NCBI RefSeq assembly: GCF_000372965.1
Contig: NZ_KB890024.1
Coordinates: 3,102,839 to 3,166,838, forward strand
Source of the DNA: Hoeflea sp. 108
Lineage (GTDB): Bacteria; Pseudomonadota; Alphaproteobacteria; Rhizobiales; Rhizobiaceae
DNA length: 64,000 nt
Direction: 5' to 3'
A model generated the notes under the pieces. The model was not told the origin of the DNA, did not search any database, and saw only the letters and a list, made by a program, of their open reading frames with translations. This document shows positions 18,034 through 26,949 of the stretch, piece by piece. The stretch's first letter is position 1. The number at the start of each line of letters is the position of its first letter. The translations under genes and the position numbers were made by a program.

Positions 18034-18331
18034 GTCTTAACGAGACGTTAATTTTATGATCGAGATTTGAGACATTATCCAGTGGCAAAAATTCTCATCT
18101 CGTGGCAGCCAAAACTTTTATGAGGGGCGGCTTATATTTCTTTCAGCCACCCCTAGGAACATTCATTCAATTTTACTAAAAATTCGTGGACGGCGCGTAG
18201 CATTCCGTAAGAGCCGCACGTTATTGTTGTATTCTTGGACTGGGGGAATGCTGCGTGTCAGTGGTGAGCAACTACGTCCATCGTCGCAACAGATGCGTCT
18301 GGACGGCCCATTGAGCGCGGAAAAGGAGACG
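18034..18331. other. Intergenic region between divergent methyltransferase and GGDEF-EAL genes
   Basis: 298 bases, clearly more AT-rich than the surroundings (for example around 18040-18190), as expected for a shared promoter region. I see no perfect palindrome or strong consensus promoter that I would defend. TTG and ATG codons upstream of 18332 are in frame with the GGDEF-EAL gene, so its start could lie earlier (18224 or 18248). Confidence 0.4.
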
Positions 18332-20335
18332 ATGGATCAAGGCACGCCACATACTTTGGCAGACCTGGCAGACGCAGGCATCGAGGGGCCGCGCCAGCTG
18401 TCGGATGCCGAGTTGCGCGCCATGTACCGCCAGGCCGGGGCCGCCGCGCGCCGCAAGGACACGCGCCAGGGCCTGTGGATCGCTGTTATCACCTATCTGC
18501 TGTTTTCCGTTACCGACGTCCTGCTGATCCCCGACGTCGCCGCCTATACGATCATCGCGCGGTTCGCGATCGGCGTCAGCGTCCTGCTGCTTCTGGAAGT
18601 CCAGATCCGCAGAGAGGTCGACACCAAATGGCTCGACCTCACCTGCGCCACCGCCCTGATTACAGGCTATGCCGGCTGGCTGTTGCCCGCCGTCATGACC
18701 GATCTCGCCCAGACCATGTCATACTACATGATCTTCGGCGCCATCTTCATGATGGGAGCGAACCTGTTCTTCAGCTTCCACTTCCGGCTTTCGGTGATTT
18801 CGTCGGGCATCATCCTCTGCATCTTCTTCGTCGCCCTCTATCTCATTCCCGAAAACGCGCCCTACCAACTGGCCTTCGGCACCTTCTACATCTCCTGCTT
18901 CGCCTTCACCTCCTTCGTGAACTGGAAGCTGAACCGCGAGCGCTACAACGTCTTCCTGAACGCGCTTGAGGCCAAGACCCAGCAGAAGGAGGCGACCGAG
19001 CGCGGCCATGCGCTGCTGCGGCTGTCGCGGACCGATCCGCTGACCGGGCTGGAGAACCGCCGCGCCGTCGACGAGCGCCTGAGGGACTACTGGAACGACT
19101 GGCAGCGTTTCGGCGCCGGTTTTGCCGCCATCCTCATCGATGTCGACTTCTTCAAGAAGTACAACGATTCCTACGGCCATCAGGAAGGCGACCGCTGCCT
19201 GACCCTGATCGCCGACGCGCTCGGCACGACCATCGCGCAATTCAACGGCTCGATCGGCCGCTACGGCGGCGAGGAATTCATCGCGCTCGCCCGCCTGTCG
19301 GACCGCGAGCAGGTGGCCGAGCTTGCCGAAATCATCCGCAGCACGGTCGAGGACCTGGCGCTCAAGCACAACTACCGGCGCGACGGCATGTCCATCGTCA
19401 CCGTCAGCGTCGGCGCCGCCTTCACCCGCAACCAGACCGGCGCCAAGCTCGAAAAGATCATCCACGAGGCCGACCGCGCGCTCTACCTGGCCAAGGCCAG
19501 TGGCCGCAATTGCGCCTGGCTGTTCGATCCGAACGACCCCCAGAGCAGCGACGAGAGCGAAAACATCGCTGCCCTGTTGAAGATCGCCATCGAGCAGAAA
19601 CTCGTCTCGCTGGTCTACCAGCCCATCCAGAATGTCGTCACCGGCCGTGTCGAAGCCGTCGAGACGCTGATGCGCCTGAGGATGCTCGACGGCACCTCCG
19701 TGCCGCCCAGCCTGTTCATTCCGGTGGCCGAGCGCACGGGTGCCATCATCGAGCTCGGTCGCTGGGCCGTGCACACCGCCTGCCAGGAGCTTCTCGCCGG
19801 CGGCCATGTCGACGTCGTCAGCGTCAACGTTTCGCCCATGCAGCTCAAGACGCCGGGTTTTGCCACCTCGATTGCCGCCATCCTTGGGGAAACCGGCGTC
19901 GACGGCCGCAGGCTGGCCTTCGAGATCACCGAAGGCCTCGAAATGGAGATGCACTCGGACATCCTCCGCTGCATCAGCGACCTGAAGCTGCTCGGCATCA
20001 GGATCTGGCTCGACGACTTCGGCACCGGCTTCGCCGGCCTGTCATGGCTGCGCCTGATCGATTTCGACACGGTCAAGATCGACCGCTCGTTCCTCCACGA
20101 CTGCACCGACCCGCGTGGCCGGGCCATGCTTCAGGACATCATCGGCCTGGTGCGCAACCGCGGCCACAAGATCCTGGTGGAAGGCGTCGAGACCGAAGAG
20201 CAGATGGAACTGATGCGAGAGTTCGGCATCGACCAGGTGCAGGGCTTCCACATCGGCCGCCCTGCCCGTGCCGCCGATTTCCGCATCAGGAAGCCGATGC
20301 AGAAACTGCCGCTCGCGGTGCTGAAATCGGCCTGA
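18332..20335 (+). CDS. Membrane-bound GGDEF-EAL cyclic-di-GMP protein
   Basis: 667 residues from the ATG at 18332, preceded by AAGGAG. Residues about 45-205 hold five to six membrane helices, probably a sensor region. The GGDEF domain (about 225-400) has an intact active site, GGEEF at 312-316, but no RxxD inhibitory site five residues before it. The EAL domain (about 410-650) has ETL (444-446) in place of EAL but keeps NVSPMQL, FEITEG, DDFGTG (about 561), VKIDRSF, EGVETEEQ and QGFHIG, so the metal-binding residues look complete. It may both make and degrade c-di-GMP. No linked effector genes. Confidence 0.92.
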   Translation: MDQGTPHTLADLADAGIEGPRQLSDAELRAMYRQAGAAARRKDTRQGLWIAVITYLLFSVTDVLLIPDVAAYTIIARFAIGVSVLLLLEVQIRREVDTKWLDLTCATALITGYAGWLLPAVMTDLAQTMSYYMIFGAIFMMGANLFFSFHFRLSVISSGIILCIFFVALYLIPENAPYQLAFGTFYISCFAFTSFVNWKLNRERYNVFLNALEAKTQQKEATERGHALLRLSRTDPLTGLENRRAVDERLRDYWNDWQRFGAGFAAILIDVDFFKKYNDSYGHQEGDRCLTLIADALGTTIAQFNGSIGRYGGEEFIALARLSDREQVAELAEIIRSTVEDLALKHNYRRDGMSIVTVSVGAAFTRNQTGAKLEKIIHEADRALYLAKASGRNCAWLFDPNDPQSSDESENIAALLKIAIEQKLVSLVYQPIQNVVTGRVEAVETLMRLRMLDGTSVPPSLFIPVAERTGAIIELGRWAVHTACQELLAGGHVDVVSVNVSPMQLKTPGFATSIAAILGETGVDGRRLAFEITEGLEMEMHSDILRCISDLKLLGIRIWLDDFGTGFAGLSWLRLIDFDTVKIDRSFLHDCTDPRGRAMLQDIIGLVRNRGHKILVEGVETEEQMELMREFGIDQVQGFHIGRPARAADFRIRKPMQKLPLAVLKSA

Positions 20336-20359
20336 CCGGAGGCCAGGCCGGTCAGGGTG

Positions 20360-21121
20360 CTAGGCCTTGATCCGCCAGCCGGTCCTGAAGATCCACCAGA
20401 CGGTGACCAGGCATGCGGCGAGGAACACCAGCGTCATGCCCAGGCTGATGCCGACATTGACGTCGGACACGCCGAAGAAGCTCCAGCGGAAGCCGCTCAC
20501 CAGATAGACCACCGGATTGAACAGCGACACCGTGCGCCAGAACGGCGGCAGCATATCGATGGAGTAGAAGCTGCCGCCCAGGAAGGTCAGCGGCGTCACG
20601 ATCAGCAGCGGCACCAGCTGCAGCTGTTCGAAATTGCCGGCCCAGATGCCGATGATGAAGCCAAACAGGCTGAAGGTGACGGCAGTCAGCACCAGAAACA
20701 GGATCATCGCCAGTGGATGTTCGATGTGCAGCGGCACGAACAGGGAGGCGGTCGCCAGGATGATGAGGCCGAGCAGGATCGATTTCGACGCCGCCGCCCC
20801 GACATAGGAGATGACGATCTCGATGTAGGACACCGGCGCCGACAGCAATTCGTAGATCGTGCCGACGAATTTCGGGAAATAGATGCCGAACGAGGCGTTC
20901 GAGATGCTCTGCGTCAAGAGCGACAGCATGATCAGTCCCGGCACGATGAAGGCGCCGTAGCTGATGCCGTTGATCTCGCTGATGCGCGAGCCGATGGCAG
21001 CGCCGAAGACGACGAAATAGAGCGACGTCGAGATGACCGGCGAAACGATGCTCTGCAGCAGCGTGCGCCAGGTGCGGGCCATCTCGAACAGATAGATTGC
21101 GCGGATCGCGTGAAAATTCAT
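20360..21121 (-). CDS. ABC-2 type exporter permease
   Basis: 253 residues with six hydrophobic helices. ISYGAFIVPGLIMLSLLTQSISNASFGIYFPKFVGTIYELLSAPVS is the conserved ABC-2 core, close to YadH-like permeases. Its start overlaps the stop of the ATPase gene by four bases (ATGA), so the two are translationally coupled and form a two-gene exporter. Substrate unknown; relatives are linked to drug, lipid or polysaccharide export. The gene is convergent with the GGDEF-EAL gene. Confidence 0.9.
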   Translation of the reverse strand: MNFHAIRAIYLFEMARTWRTLLQSIVSPVISTSLYFVVFGAAIGSRISEINGISYGAFIVPGLIMLSLLTQSISNASFGIYFPKFVGTIYELLSAPVSYIEIVISYVGAAASKSILLGLIILATASLFVPLHIEHPLAMILFLVLTAVTFSLFGFIIGIWAGNFEQLQLVPLLIVTPLTFLGGSFYSIDMLPPFWRTVSLFNPVVYLVSGFRWSFFGVSDVNVGISLGMTLVFLAACLVTVWWIFRTGWRIKA

Positions 21122-22044
21122 CGCCGTTCCCTCACCAGATTGACGAAGATCTCTTCGAGCGAACTCTGCTTGGTCTGCAGGTCCTTGAAGCGGATACCGG
21201 CGTCGTTGAGATCCTTGAGCAGCGCCGTGATCCCGGTGCGCTCGCCCTGTGTGTCATAGGTATAGACAAGCTCGTGGCCACCATCGGCCAGCTCCAGCCC
21301 GTGGCTGGACAGCGCCTCCGGCAACGCTTCGAGCTGTGCCTGCAACTGCAGCGTCAGCTGCTTGCGCCCGAGCTTGCGCATCAACTCGGCCTTCTCCTCC
21401 ACCAGCACGATCTCGCCCTTGGAGATCACGCCGACACGGTCGGCCATCTGCTCGGCTTCCTCGATATAGTGGGTGGTCAGGATGATGGTGACGCCGGTCT
21501 CGCGCAGCAGGCGCACCACCTCCCACATATCGCGGCGAAGCTCGACGTCGACGCCTGCGGTCGGCTCGTCGAGGAACAGGATCTGCGGTTCGTGCGACAG
21601 CGCCTTGGCGATCATCACGCGCCGCTTCATGCCGCCCGACAGCGTCATGATCTTGTTGTCCTTCTTCTCCCACAAAGAGAGGTCCTTCAGGATCTTCTCG
21701 ATATGGGCGGGATTGGCCGGCTTGCCGAACAGGCCGCGGCTGAAGCTGACGGTCGCCCACACTGTCTCGAAGGCGTCGGTGGTCAGTTCCTGCGGCACAA
21801 GCCCAATGCGCGAGCGCGCCGCGCGATAGTCCTTGATGATGTCGTGGCCGTCGGCCAGCACCCGCCCCTCGGATGGATTGACGATGCCGCAGATGATGCT
21901 GATCAGCGTCGTCTTGCCGGCGCCATTGGGTCCGAGCAGGGCGAAGATTTCGCCGCGCCGGATGTCGAGATTGATGTTCTTCAGCGCCGAAAACCCTGAA
22001 GCATAGGTCTTCGACAGATTGGAAACGGAGATAATCGGCTGCAT
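21118..22044 (-). CDS. ABC exporter ATP-binding protein
   Basis: 308 residues from ATG 22044; the frame is open 13 codons further but MQPIISVSNLSKTYASGFSALKN is the natural start. Walker A GPNGAGKTT, signature TLSGGMKRR, Walker B ILFLDEPTAGVD and the switch His in LTTHYIEEAEQMADRV are complete. C-terminal residues about 225-308 form the short extra domain of YadG/CcmA-like ATPases. Partner of the permease whose start overlaps its stop. Energises export across the inner membrane. Confidence 0.93.
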   Translation of the reverse strand: MQPIISVSNLSKTYASGFSALKNINLDIRRGEIFALLGPNGAGKTTLISIICGIVNPSEGRVLADGHDIIKDYRAARSRIGLVPQELTTDAFETVWATVSFSRGLFGKPANPAHIEKILKDLSLWEKKDNKIMTLSGGMKRRVMIAKALSHEPQILFLDEPTAGVDVELRRDMWEVVRLLRETGVTIILTTHYIEEAEQMADRVGVISKGEIVLVEEKAELMRKLGRKQLTLQLQAQLEALPEALSSHGLELADGGHELVYTYDTQGERTGITALLKDLNDAGIRFKDLQTKQSSLEEIFVNLVRERR

Positions 22045-22239
22045 GGCGATCACTTCAGCGAAATGGAAAGGTGTCGGGGGCAAGCGGCCCCTGGAAGGTT
22101 AGCGGAATATATGGGCTGTCTCCTGGCCTACAAGGCCGGCGCCGACACCTCCTGACATAGTTGCTGTGAAGCGCCTCCCGCTCGGCCTTGACGGCCGCAC
22201 CCGCGTCCCCCAACAGTCCCTGCCTGAGGGGGAGAAAAA

Positions 22240-23193
22240 ATGCCTTTCGACATCGTGACCCCGCTCGCTTCGCCCACCGGCGCCGAGCTCAATCTGTATA
22301 TCCGCCATAGCCCTGTTCCGGCCCGCGCCGCCATCCAGATCAACCATGGACTGGCCGAGCATGCGGCGCGTTATGCCCGCTTCGCCGATTTCCTCGCCGG
22401 CCATGGCTACCATGTCTACGCCCACGACCATCGCGGCCATGGCTCGACCCGTGCACCCGATGCCCCCACCGGCCGCTTCGCCGGCAAGGATGGCGTCGAC
22501 AAGGTCCTGGGAGACGTTCTCGCCGTCCACGACCGCATCGCCGCCGACCATCCCGGCCTGCCCGTCATCATCTTCGGCCATTCCATGGGCGGGCTGATCG
22601 CGCTCAACTTCGTGCTCCGCCATTCAGACCGCGTAGCTGCCGCCGCCATCTGGAACGCCAACTTCTCCGCCGGCATCCTGGGACGACTCGCCCAGGCGAT
22701 CCTTGCCTTCGAACGTTTCCGGCTAGGCTCGGACGTGCCTTCCCGCATCCTGCCGAAGCTCACCTTCGGCGACTGGGCAAAAAAGATCGCCGACCGCCGC
22801 ACCGACTTCGACTGGCTGTCGCGCGACCCGGCCGAAGTCGACACCTATGTCGCCGATCCGCTCTGCGGCTGGGATGCGTCGGTGTCGATGTGGATCGATG
22901 TCTTCGAACTGGTCTTCGCCGGCGCCGACGACCGCAATTTCGCCGGCGTCCGCAAGGACCTGCCCTTCAATCTCGCCGGCGGCCAGCGCGACCCGGCCAC
23001 CGATGGCGGCAAGGCGGTCGAAGCACTGGCTGCGCGCATGCGCCGGATGGGCTTTTCGAATCTCGTTTCAAGGATTTATGCCGAGACCCGCCACGAAAGC
23101 CTCAACGAGGTGAACCGGGACATGATCATGGCCGATCTGGCCCGCTGGCTCGATGCTCTATCCCTCAAACGGACGGCGACAACTGGTCCATAG
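22240..23193 (+). CDS. Alpha/beta hydrolase (monoacylglycerol lipase-like)
   Basis: 317 residues. The nucleophile elbow GHSMGG (Ser115) and the oxyanion segment NHGLAEHAARYARFADFLAGHGYHVYAHDHRGHG are typical of monoglyceride-lipase-like serine hydrolases. RHESLNE near the C-terminus supplies the catalytic His. The acid is likely in AGGQRDPATDGG. No signal peptide, so cytoplasmic. Preceded by GAGGGGGAG. It is followed after 68 bases by the CaiB-family gene on the same strand; a shared role in acyl or thioester metabolism is possible but not shown. Confidence 0.85.
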   Translation: MPFDIVTPLASPTGAELNLYIRHSPVPARAAIQINHGLAEHAARYARFADFLAGHGYHVYAHDHRGHGSTRAPDAPTGRFAGKDGVDKVLGDVLAVHDRIAADHPGLPVIIFGHSMGGLIALNFVLRHSDRVAAAAIWNANFSAGILGRLAQAILAFERFRLGSDVPSRILPKLTFGDWAKKIADRRTDFDWLSRDPAEVDTYVADPLCGWDASVSMWIDVFELVFAGADDRNFAGVRKDLPFNLAGGQRDPATDGGKAVEALAARMRRMGFSNLVSRIYAETRHESLNEVNRDMIMADLARWLDALSLKRTATTGP

Positions 23194-23261
23194 CATCGTG
23201 GTGGCGGCGACCGGGGACTCCTGATAGAGCGTGGCGCGACTGCAATGGTTTCTGGTGCCTC

Positions 23262-24437
23262 ATGAGCAATCCGCCCCTTCGTGGCGTCCGTGTCATCGAA
23301 CTCGCCCGCATCCTCGCCGGCCCTTGGGCAGGTCAGCTGCTCGCCGATCTCGGCGCCGATGTCATCAAGGTGGAAAATCCCGACGGCGGCGACGACACCC
23401 GCAAATGGGGGCCGCCCTTCGTCACCGGCCATGACGGCGAGAACCTCTCGGCCGCCTATTACCACTCCTGCAATCGCGGCAAGCGCTCGATCGCGCTCGA
23501 CTTCTCGACCCCCGAAGGCTCTGAGATCGTGCGCAGGCTGGTCGCGGACGCCGACGTGCTGATCGAGAACTTCAAGCTCGGCGGCCTCAAGAAATACGGC
23601 CTCGATTATGAGAGCCTGAAAAAGATCAACCCCAAGCTGGTCTATTGCTCGATCACCGGCTTCGGCCAGTCCGGCCCTTATGCGCCGCGCGCGGGCTACG
23701 ACTTCATCGTCCAGGGCATGTCGGGCCTGATGTCGATCACCGGCCCCGCCGGCGGCGAGCCGCAGAAGGTCGGCGTCGCCGTCACCGACATCTTCACCGG
23801 CCTCTATTCGGTCATTGCCATCCAGGCCGCCCTTCGCCACGCCGAGGCAACCGGCGAAGGCCAGCATGTCGACATGGCGCTGTTCGACACCCAGATGTCG
23901 GTGCTCGCCAACCAGAACCTCAACTACCTGGTGTCGGGCAATTCTCCGGTGCAGATGGGCAATGCCCACCCCAACATCGCGCCCTACGAGGTTCTGCCGG
24001 TCAAGGACGGGCATTTCATCCTCGCCGTCGGCAATGACGGCCAGTTCCAGAAATTCTGCGCCATCGTCGGCCTCGAAAACATCGCCGCCGACCCGCTGTT
24101 TGCCACCAACTCGGCCCGCGTCGCCAACCGCGTCGCATTGCGCGAAAAGATGGTTGCGGCCCTCGCCGGCTTCGAGCGCGAGGCGCTGCTTGCCTTGCTG
24201 GAAAAGGCCGGCGTGCCGGCCAGCCCGATCAACACTATCGGCCAGGCCTTCGCCGACCCGCAGGCCATTGCCCGCGGCATGCGCATGGATCTCGACGACG
24301 GCCACGGCAACGCCCTGCCTTCGGTGCGCGCGCCCATGGTCATGTCGGAAACGCCTCTCGCCTATCAGAAACCATCACCGCGGCTCGGGGAACACACCGC
24401 GGAAATCCTTGCCGAACTGGAGAAGAACGAAAAATGA
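23262..24437 (+). CDS. CaiB/BaiF family (class III) CoA-transferase
   Basis: 391 residues. MSNPPLRGVRVIELARILAGPW and LADLGADVIKVENPDGGD are the class III N-terminal signature; Asp176 in VAVTDIFTGLYSV is the predicted catalytic Asp that forms the acyl-anhydride; QHVDMALFDTQM and GVPASPI follow. The frame continues upstream, but this ATG is the family start. Class III transferases move CoA between carboxylic acids (formyl/oxalyl, carnitine, succinyl and others). The stop codon overlaps the start of the TPP enzyme by four bases (ATGA), so the two proteins are coupled and probably act in one short pathway of unknown substrate. Confidence 0.9.
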   Translation: MSNPPLRGVRVIELARILAGPWAGQLLADLGADVIKVENPDGGDDTRKWGPPFVTGHDGENLSAAYYHSCNRGKRSIALDFSTPEGSEIVRRLVADADVLIENFKLGGLKKYGLDYESLKKINPKLVYCSITGFGQSGPYAPRAGYDFIVQGMSGLMSITGPAGGEPQKVGVAVTDIFTGLYSVIAIQAALRHAEATGEGQHVDMALFDTQMSVLANQNLNYLVSGNSPVQMGNAHPNIAPYEVLPVKDGHFILAVGNDGQFQKFCAIVGLENIAADPLFATNSARVANRVALREKMVAALAGFEREALLALLEKAGVPASPINTIGQAFADPQAIARGMRMDLDDGHGNALPSVRAPMVMSETPLAYQKPSPRLGEHTAEILAELEKNEK

Positions 24438-26083
24438 AGACCGGCGGACAACTGATCGTCGACGCACTCGAAGCCAATGGCGTCGACCGCATGTATTGCG
24501 TGCCGGGCGAATCCTACCTGGCCGTGCTCGACGCGCTGCATGATTCCAAGATCCGCAGCATCGTCTGCCGTCAGGAGGGTGGCGCTGCGATGATGGCGGA
24601 CTGCCACGGCCGTCTCACCGGCAAGCCCGGCATCTGCTTCGTCACCCGCGGACCCGGCGCCACCAACGCGTCGGCCGGCGTGCACATCGCCATGCAGGAC
24701 TCGATCCCGATGATCCTGTTCATCGGCCAGGTGGCGAGCCACGCCAAGGAGCGCGAGGCCTTCCAGGAGGTCAACTATCGCCGCTTCTTCGGCGACATCG
24801 CCAAATGGGTGGTCGAGATCGACGACGCCGCCCGCATTCCCGAATTGCTGACCCGCGCCTTCTCCGTCGCCACGTCAGGCCGTCCCGGCCCCGTCGTCGT
24901 CTCGCTGCCCGAGGACATGCTGACCAGCGTCGTCGAGGCCCCCGCCGCCCTGCCGGCCATGCAGGTCGAGACCCGTCCCGGCGACGAGGAGCTGGCAAAG
25001 CTCGAGGCCCTGCTCAACGGCGCCAAAAACCCCTTCGTCATCCTTGGCGGCACGCGCTGGAGCGCCGAGGCGGTCGAAAGCATGAAGAAGATTTCGGAAG
25101 CCTGGTCGCTGCCGGTCGGCGTTTCGTTCCGCCGCCAGATGCTGTTCGACCACCTGCACGACAACTACGCCGGCGACGTCGGCATCGGCGTCAACCCGAA
25201 AATCGCCAAGGCGATCAAGGATGCCGACGTGGTGCTTCTGGTCGGTGGCCGCTTCGGCGAAATGCCGTCGTCGGATTACACGCTGATCAAGAGCCCCTAC
25301 CCGGACCAGAAGCTCGTGCATATCCATGCCGACGCCGATGAGCTTGGCCGCGTCTACCGTCCGACGATTGCCATCAACGCGTCGCCGGCTGCCTTCGTCG
25401 AGGCCTTTGCCAAGCGCAAGCCGACTGCTACGCCGGCATGGGCCGAAAACACCAAGGCGCTGCACGCGGCCTATCTCGAATGGTCGACGCCGCCGCTGAC
25501 CGGCCCGGGCCCGGTCCAGATGGGCCCGATCATGAACTGGCTGGAAAAGGTGCTGCCCGAGGATGCGATCCTCACCAATGGCGCTGGCAACTACGCCACC
25601 TGGGTACACCGCTTCCACCGCTTCCGCCGCTACGCCACGCAGGGCGCGCCGACGTCGGGTTCGATGGGCTACGGCACGCCGGCTGCAGTCGCCGCCAAGG
25701 CCCTGTTCCCGGATCGCGTCGTCGTGGCCTTCGCCGGCGACGGCTGCTTCATGATGAACGGCCAGGAGTTCGCCACCGCCGTGCAATATGGCCTGCCGAT
25801 CATCGTGATCGTCGTCAACAACGGCATCTACGGCACCATCCGCATGCACCAGGAGCGTGAGTATCCGGGCCGCGTCGAGGCGACCGATCTCAAGAACCCG
25901 GATTTCGCAGCACTCGCCCGAGCCTATGGTGGCCATGGCGAGACGGTGAACGAGACAGACGAGTTCGCCGCCGCCTTCGAACGGGCCCGCGCCAGCGGCA
26001 AGCCTGCGATCATCGAGATCAAGCTCGACCCGGAGGCGATCACGCCGATGCGCACGCTGAGCGACATCAGGGACAAGCGCTGA
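24434..26083 (+). CDS. Thiamine-diphosphate-dependent enzyme, acetolactate synthase/decarboxylase family
   Basis: 549 residues in three TPP domains. Glu48 in CRQEGGAAMMA activates the cofactor; the TPP motif runs from GDG (435-437) through FMMNGQEF to NNGIYG (462-467). RGPGATNASAGVHIAMQDSIPMILFIGQV is typical of the PYR domain of acetolactate-synthase-like proteins. No small regulatory subunit is adjacent, and the QEGGAA/YCVPGESY environment differs from housekeeping IlvB and from oxalyl-CoA decarboxylase as I remember it. Coupled by a four-base overlap to the CaiB transferase, suggesting decarboxylation or lyase action on a CoA ester or related 2-keto acid; the substrate is unknown. Confidence 0.85.
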   Translation: MKTGGQLIVDALEANGVDRMYCVPGESYLAVLDALHDSKIRSIVCRQEGGAAMMADCHGRLTGKPGICFVTRGPGATNASAGVHIAMQDSIPMILFIGQVASHAKEREAFQEVNYRRFFGDIAKWVVEIDDAARIPELLTRAFSVATSGRPGPVVVSLPEDMLTSVVEAPAALPAMQVETRPGDEELAKLEALLNGAKNPFVILGGTRWSAEAVESMKKISEAWSLPVGVSFRRQMLFDHLHDNYAGDVGIGVNPKIAKAIKDADVVLLVGGRFGEMPSSDYTLIKSPYPDQKLVHIHADADELGRVYRPTIAINASPAAFVEAFAKRKPTATPAWAENTKALHAAYLEWSTPPLTGPGPVQMGPIMNWLEKVLPEDAILTNGAGNYATWVHRFHRFRRYATQGAPTSGSMGYGTPAAVAAKALFPDRVVVAFAGDGCFMMNGQEFATAVQYGLPIIVIVVNNGIYGTIRMHQEREYPGRVEATDLKNPDFAALARAYGGHGETVNETDEFAAAFERARASGKPAIIEIKLDPEAITPMRTLSDIRDKR

Positions 26084-26137
26084 GCCTTGCACGGGGACAA
26101 GCTGAGGCTTGCCCAGGGACAAGCCAAGGCTTGCCCC
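26070..26137. repeat. Imperfect tandem triplication of a 22-24 base unit at the 3' end of the TPP gene
   Basis: Three head-to-tail copies of a unit of the form GGGACAAGC-n-GGCTTGCCC. The first spans the last codons and TGA stop of the TPP gene, the other two lie downstream. Each copy can itself form a small hairpin (CAAGC/GCTTG). The array could act as a stabilising 3' structure or as a weak terminator. Confidence 0.7.
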
Positions 26138-26161
26138 GAGGGAAAGTGCAAGCGTCGTGGC

Positions 26162-26198
26162 AAATGCGCGGCTTTGATGCTATTGAGGCCGCGCATTT
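26162..26198. repeat. 11 bp perfect inverted repeat (hairpin)
   Basis: AAATGCGCGGC and GCCGCGCATTT flank a 15-base loop between the TPP gene and the glycosyltransferase gene. No clear T-run follows, so it may be a structured leader or a terminator of moderate strength. Confidence 0.6.
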
Positions 26199-26232
26199 CG
26201 CAATGTAGACGCAACTCTCCCCAGGCAAGCTG

Positions 26233-26949
26233 ATGATTTCAATCGTCATTCCGTGCAAGAACGAGGCTGAGAACCTGCCGATCCTGGTCGGCGAGGTTCA
26301 CGCCGCCATGGCCGGGCGCGACTATGAGGTGATCGTCGTCGACGACGGTTCCACCGATCGCACCGCCGATGTGCTGGCCGAGCTCGCGCGCAGCGCCGGC
26401 CGCCTCCGCCATGTCAGGCACGACCGCTCGGCCGGCCAGAGCGCCGCGGTTCGCTCGGGCGTCTTCGCCGCCAAAGGCGACATCGTCGTCACCATGGACG
26501 GCGACGGCCAGAACGATCCCGCCTATCTGCCGAAACTCGCCGACGCGCTTGTCGCCGCCGGCCCGGCCATCGGCATTGCCGCCGGCCAGCGCCTCAAGCG
26601 CACCGACACCAAACTCAAGCAGATGTCGTCGCGCTTCGCCAACGGCCTGCGCGAGCGCATCCTGCGCGACGGCACCCGCGATTCCGGCTGCGGCCTCAAG
26701 GCGGTGCACACCAGCCTGTTCCGCCAGCTGCCCTATTTCGACGGCTGGCACCGCTATTTGCCGGCACTCGTGATCCGCGAAGGCCGCGGCGTGGTCCATG
26801 TCGACGTCGTCGACCGCTCGCGCATCCACGGCAAGTCCAACTACGGCATTCTCGACCGCGGCCTGCGCGGCATCCTCGACCTCACCGGCGTCTGGTGGCT
26901 GCGCCGCCGACGCAAGGTCGTGCCTTCAGTCCAGGAGCTGGGCCAATGA
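26233..26949 (+). CDS. Family 2 glycosyltransferase (polyprenyl-phosphate sugar synthase-like)
   Basis: 238 residues. ISIVIPCKNEAENLPILV and VIVVDDGSTD are the GT2 nucleotide-sugar site; TMDGDGQNDP carries the DxD-like metal motif. SRIHGKSNYG is shared with ArnC, dolichol-phosphate-mannose synthase and rhizobial RgtE-like enzymes that load a sugar onto a polyprenyl phosphate at the inner membrane. Unlike ArnC it lacks C-terminal membrane helices. Overlaps the next gene (LAB_N protein) by four bases and is followed by a GT39 transferase, a classic lipid-linked sugar donor set. The sugar cannot be read. Confidence 0.85.
   Translation: MISIVIPCKNEAENLPILVGEVHAAMAGRDYEVIVVDDGSTDRTADVLAELARSAGRLRHVRHDRSAGQSAAVRSGVFAAKGDIVVTMDGDGQNDPAYLPKLADALVAAGPAIGIAAGQRLKRTDTKLKQMSSRFANGLRERILRDGTRDSGCGLKAVHTSLFRQLPYFDGWHRYLPALVIREGRGVVHVDVVDRSRIHGKSNYGILDRGLRGILDLTGVWWLRRRRKVVPSVQELGQ

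Noticed and set aside
24434..26083. Oxalyl-CoA decarboxylase (Oxc) paired with formyl-CoA transferase
   Set aside because: Neighbourhood suggests it, but the N-terminal and catalytic-region motifs look closer to acetolactate-synthase-like proteins, so a specific oxalate role is not supported.
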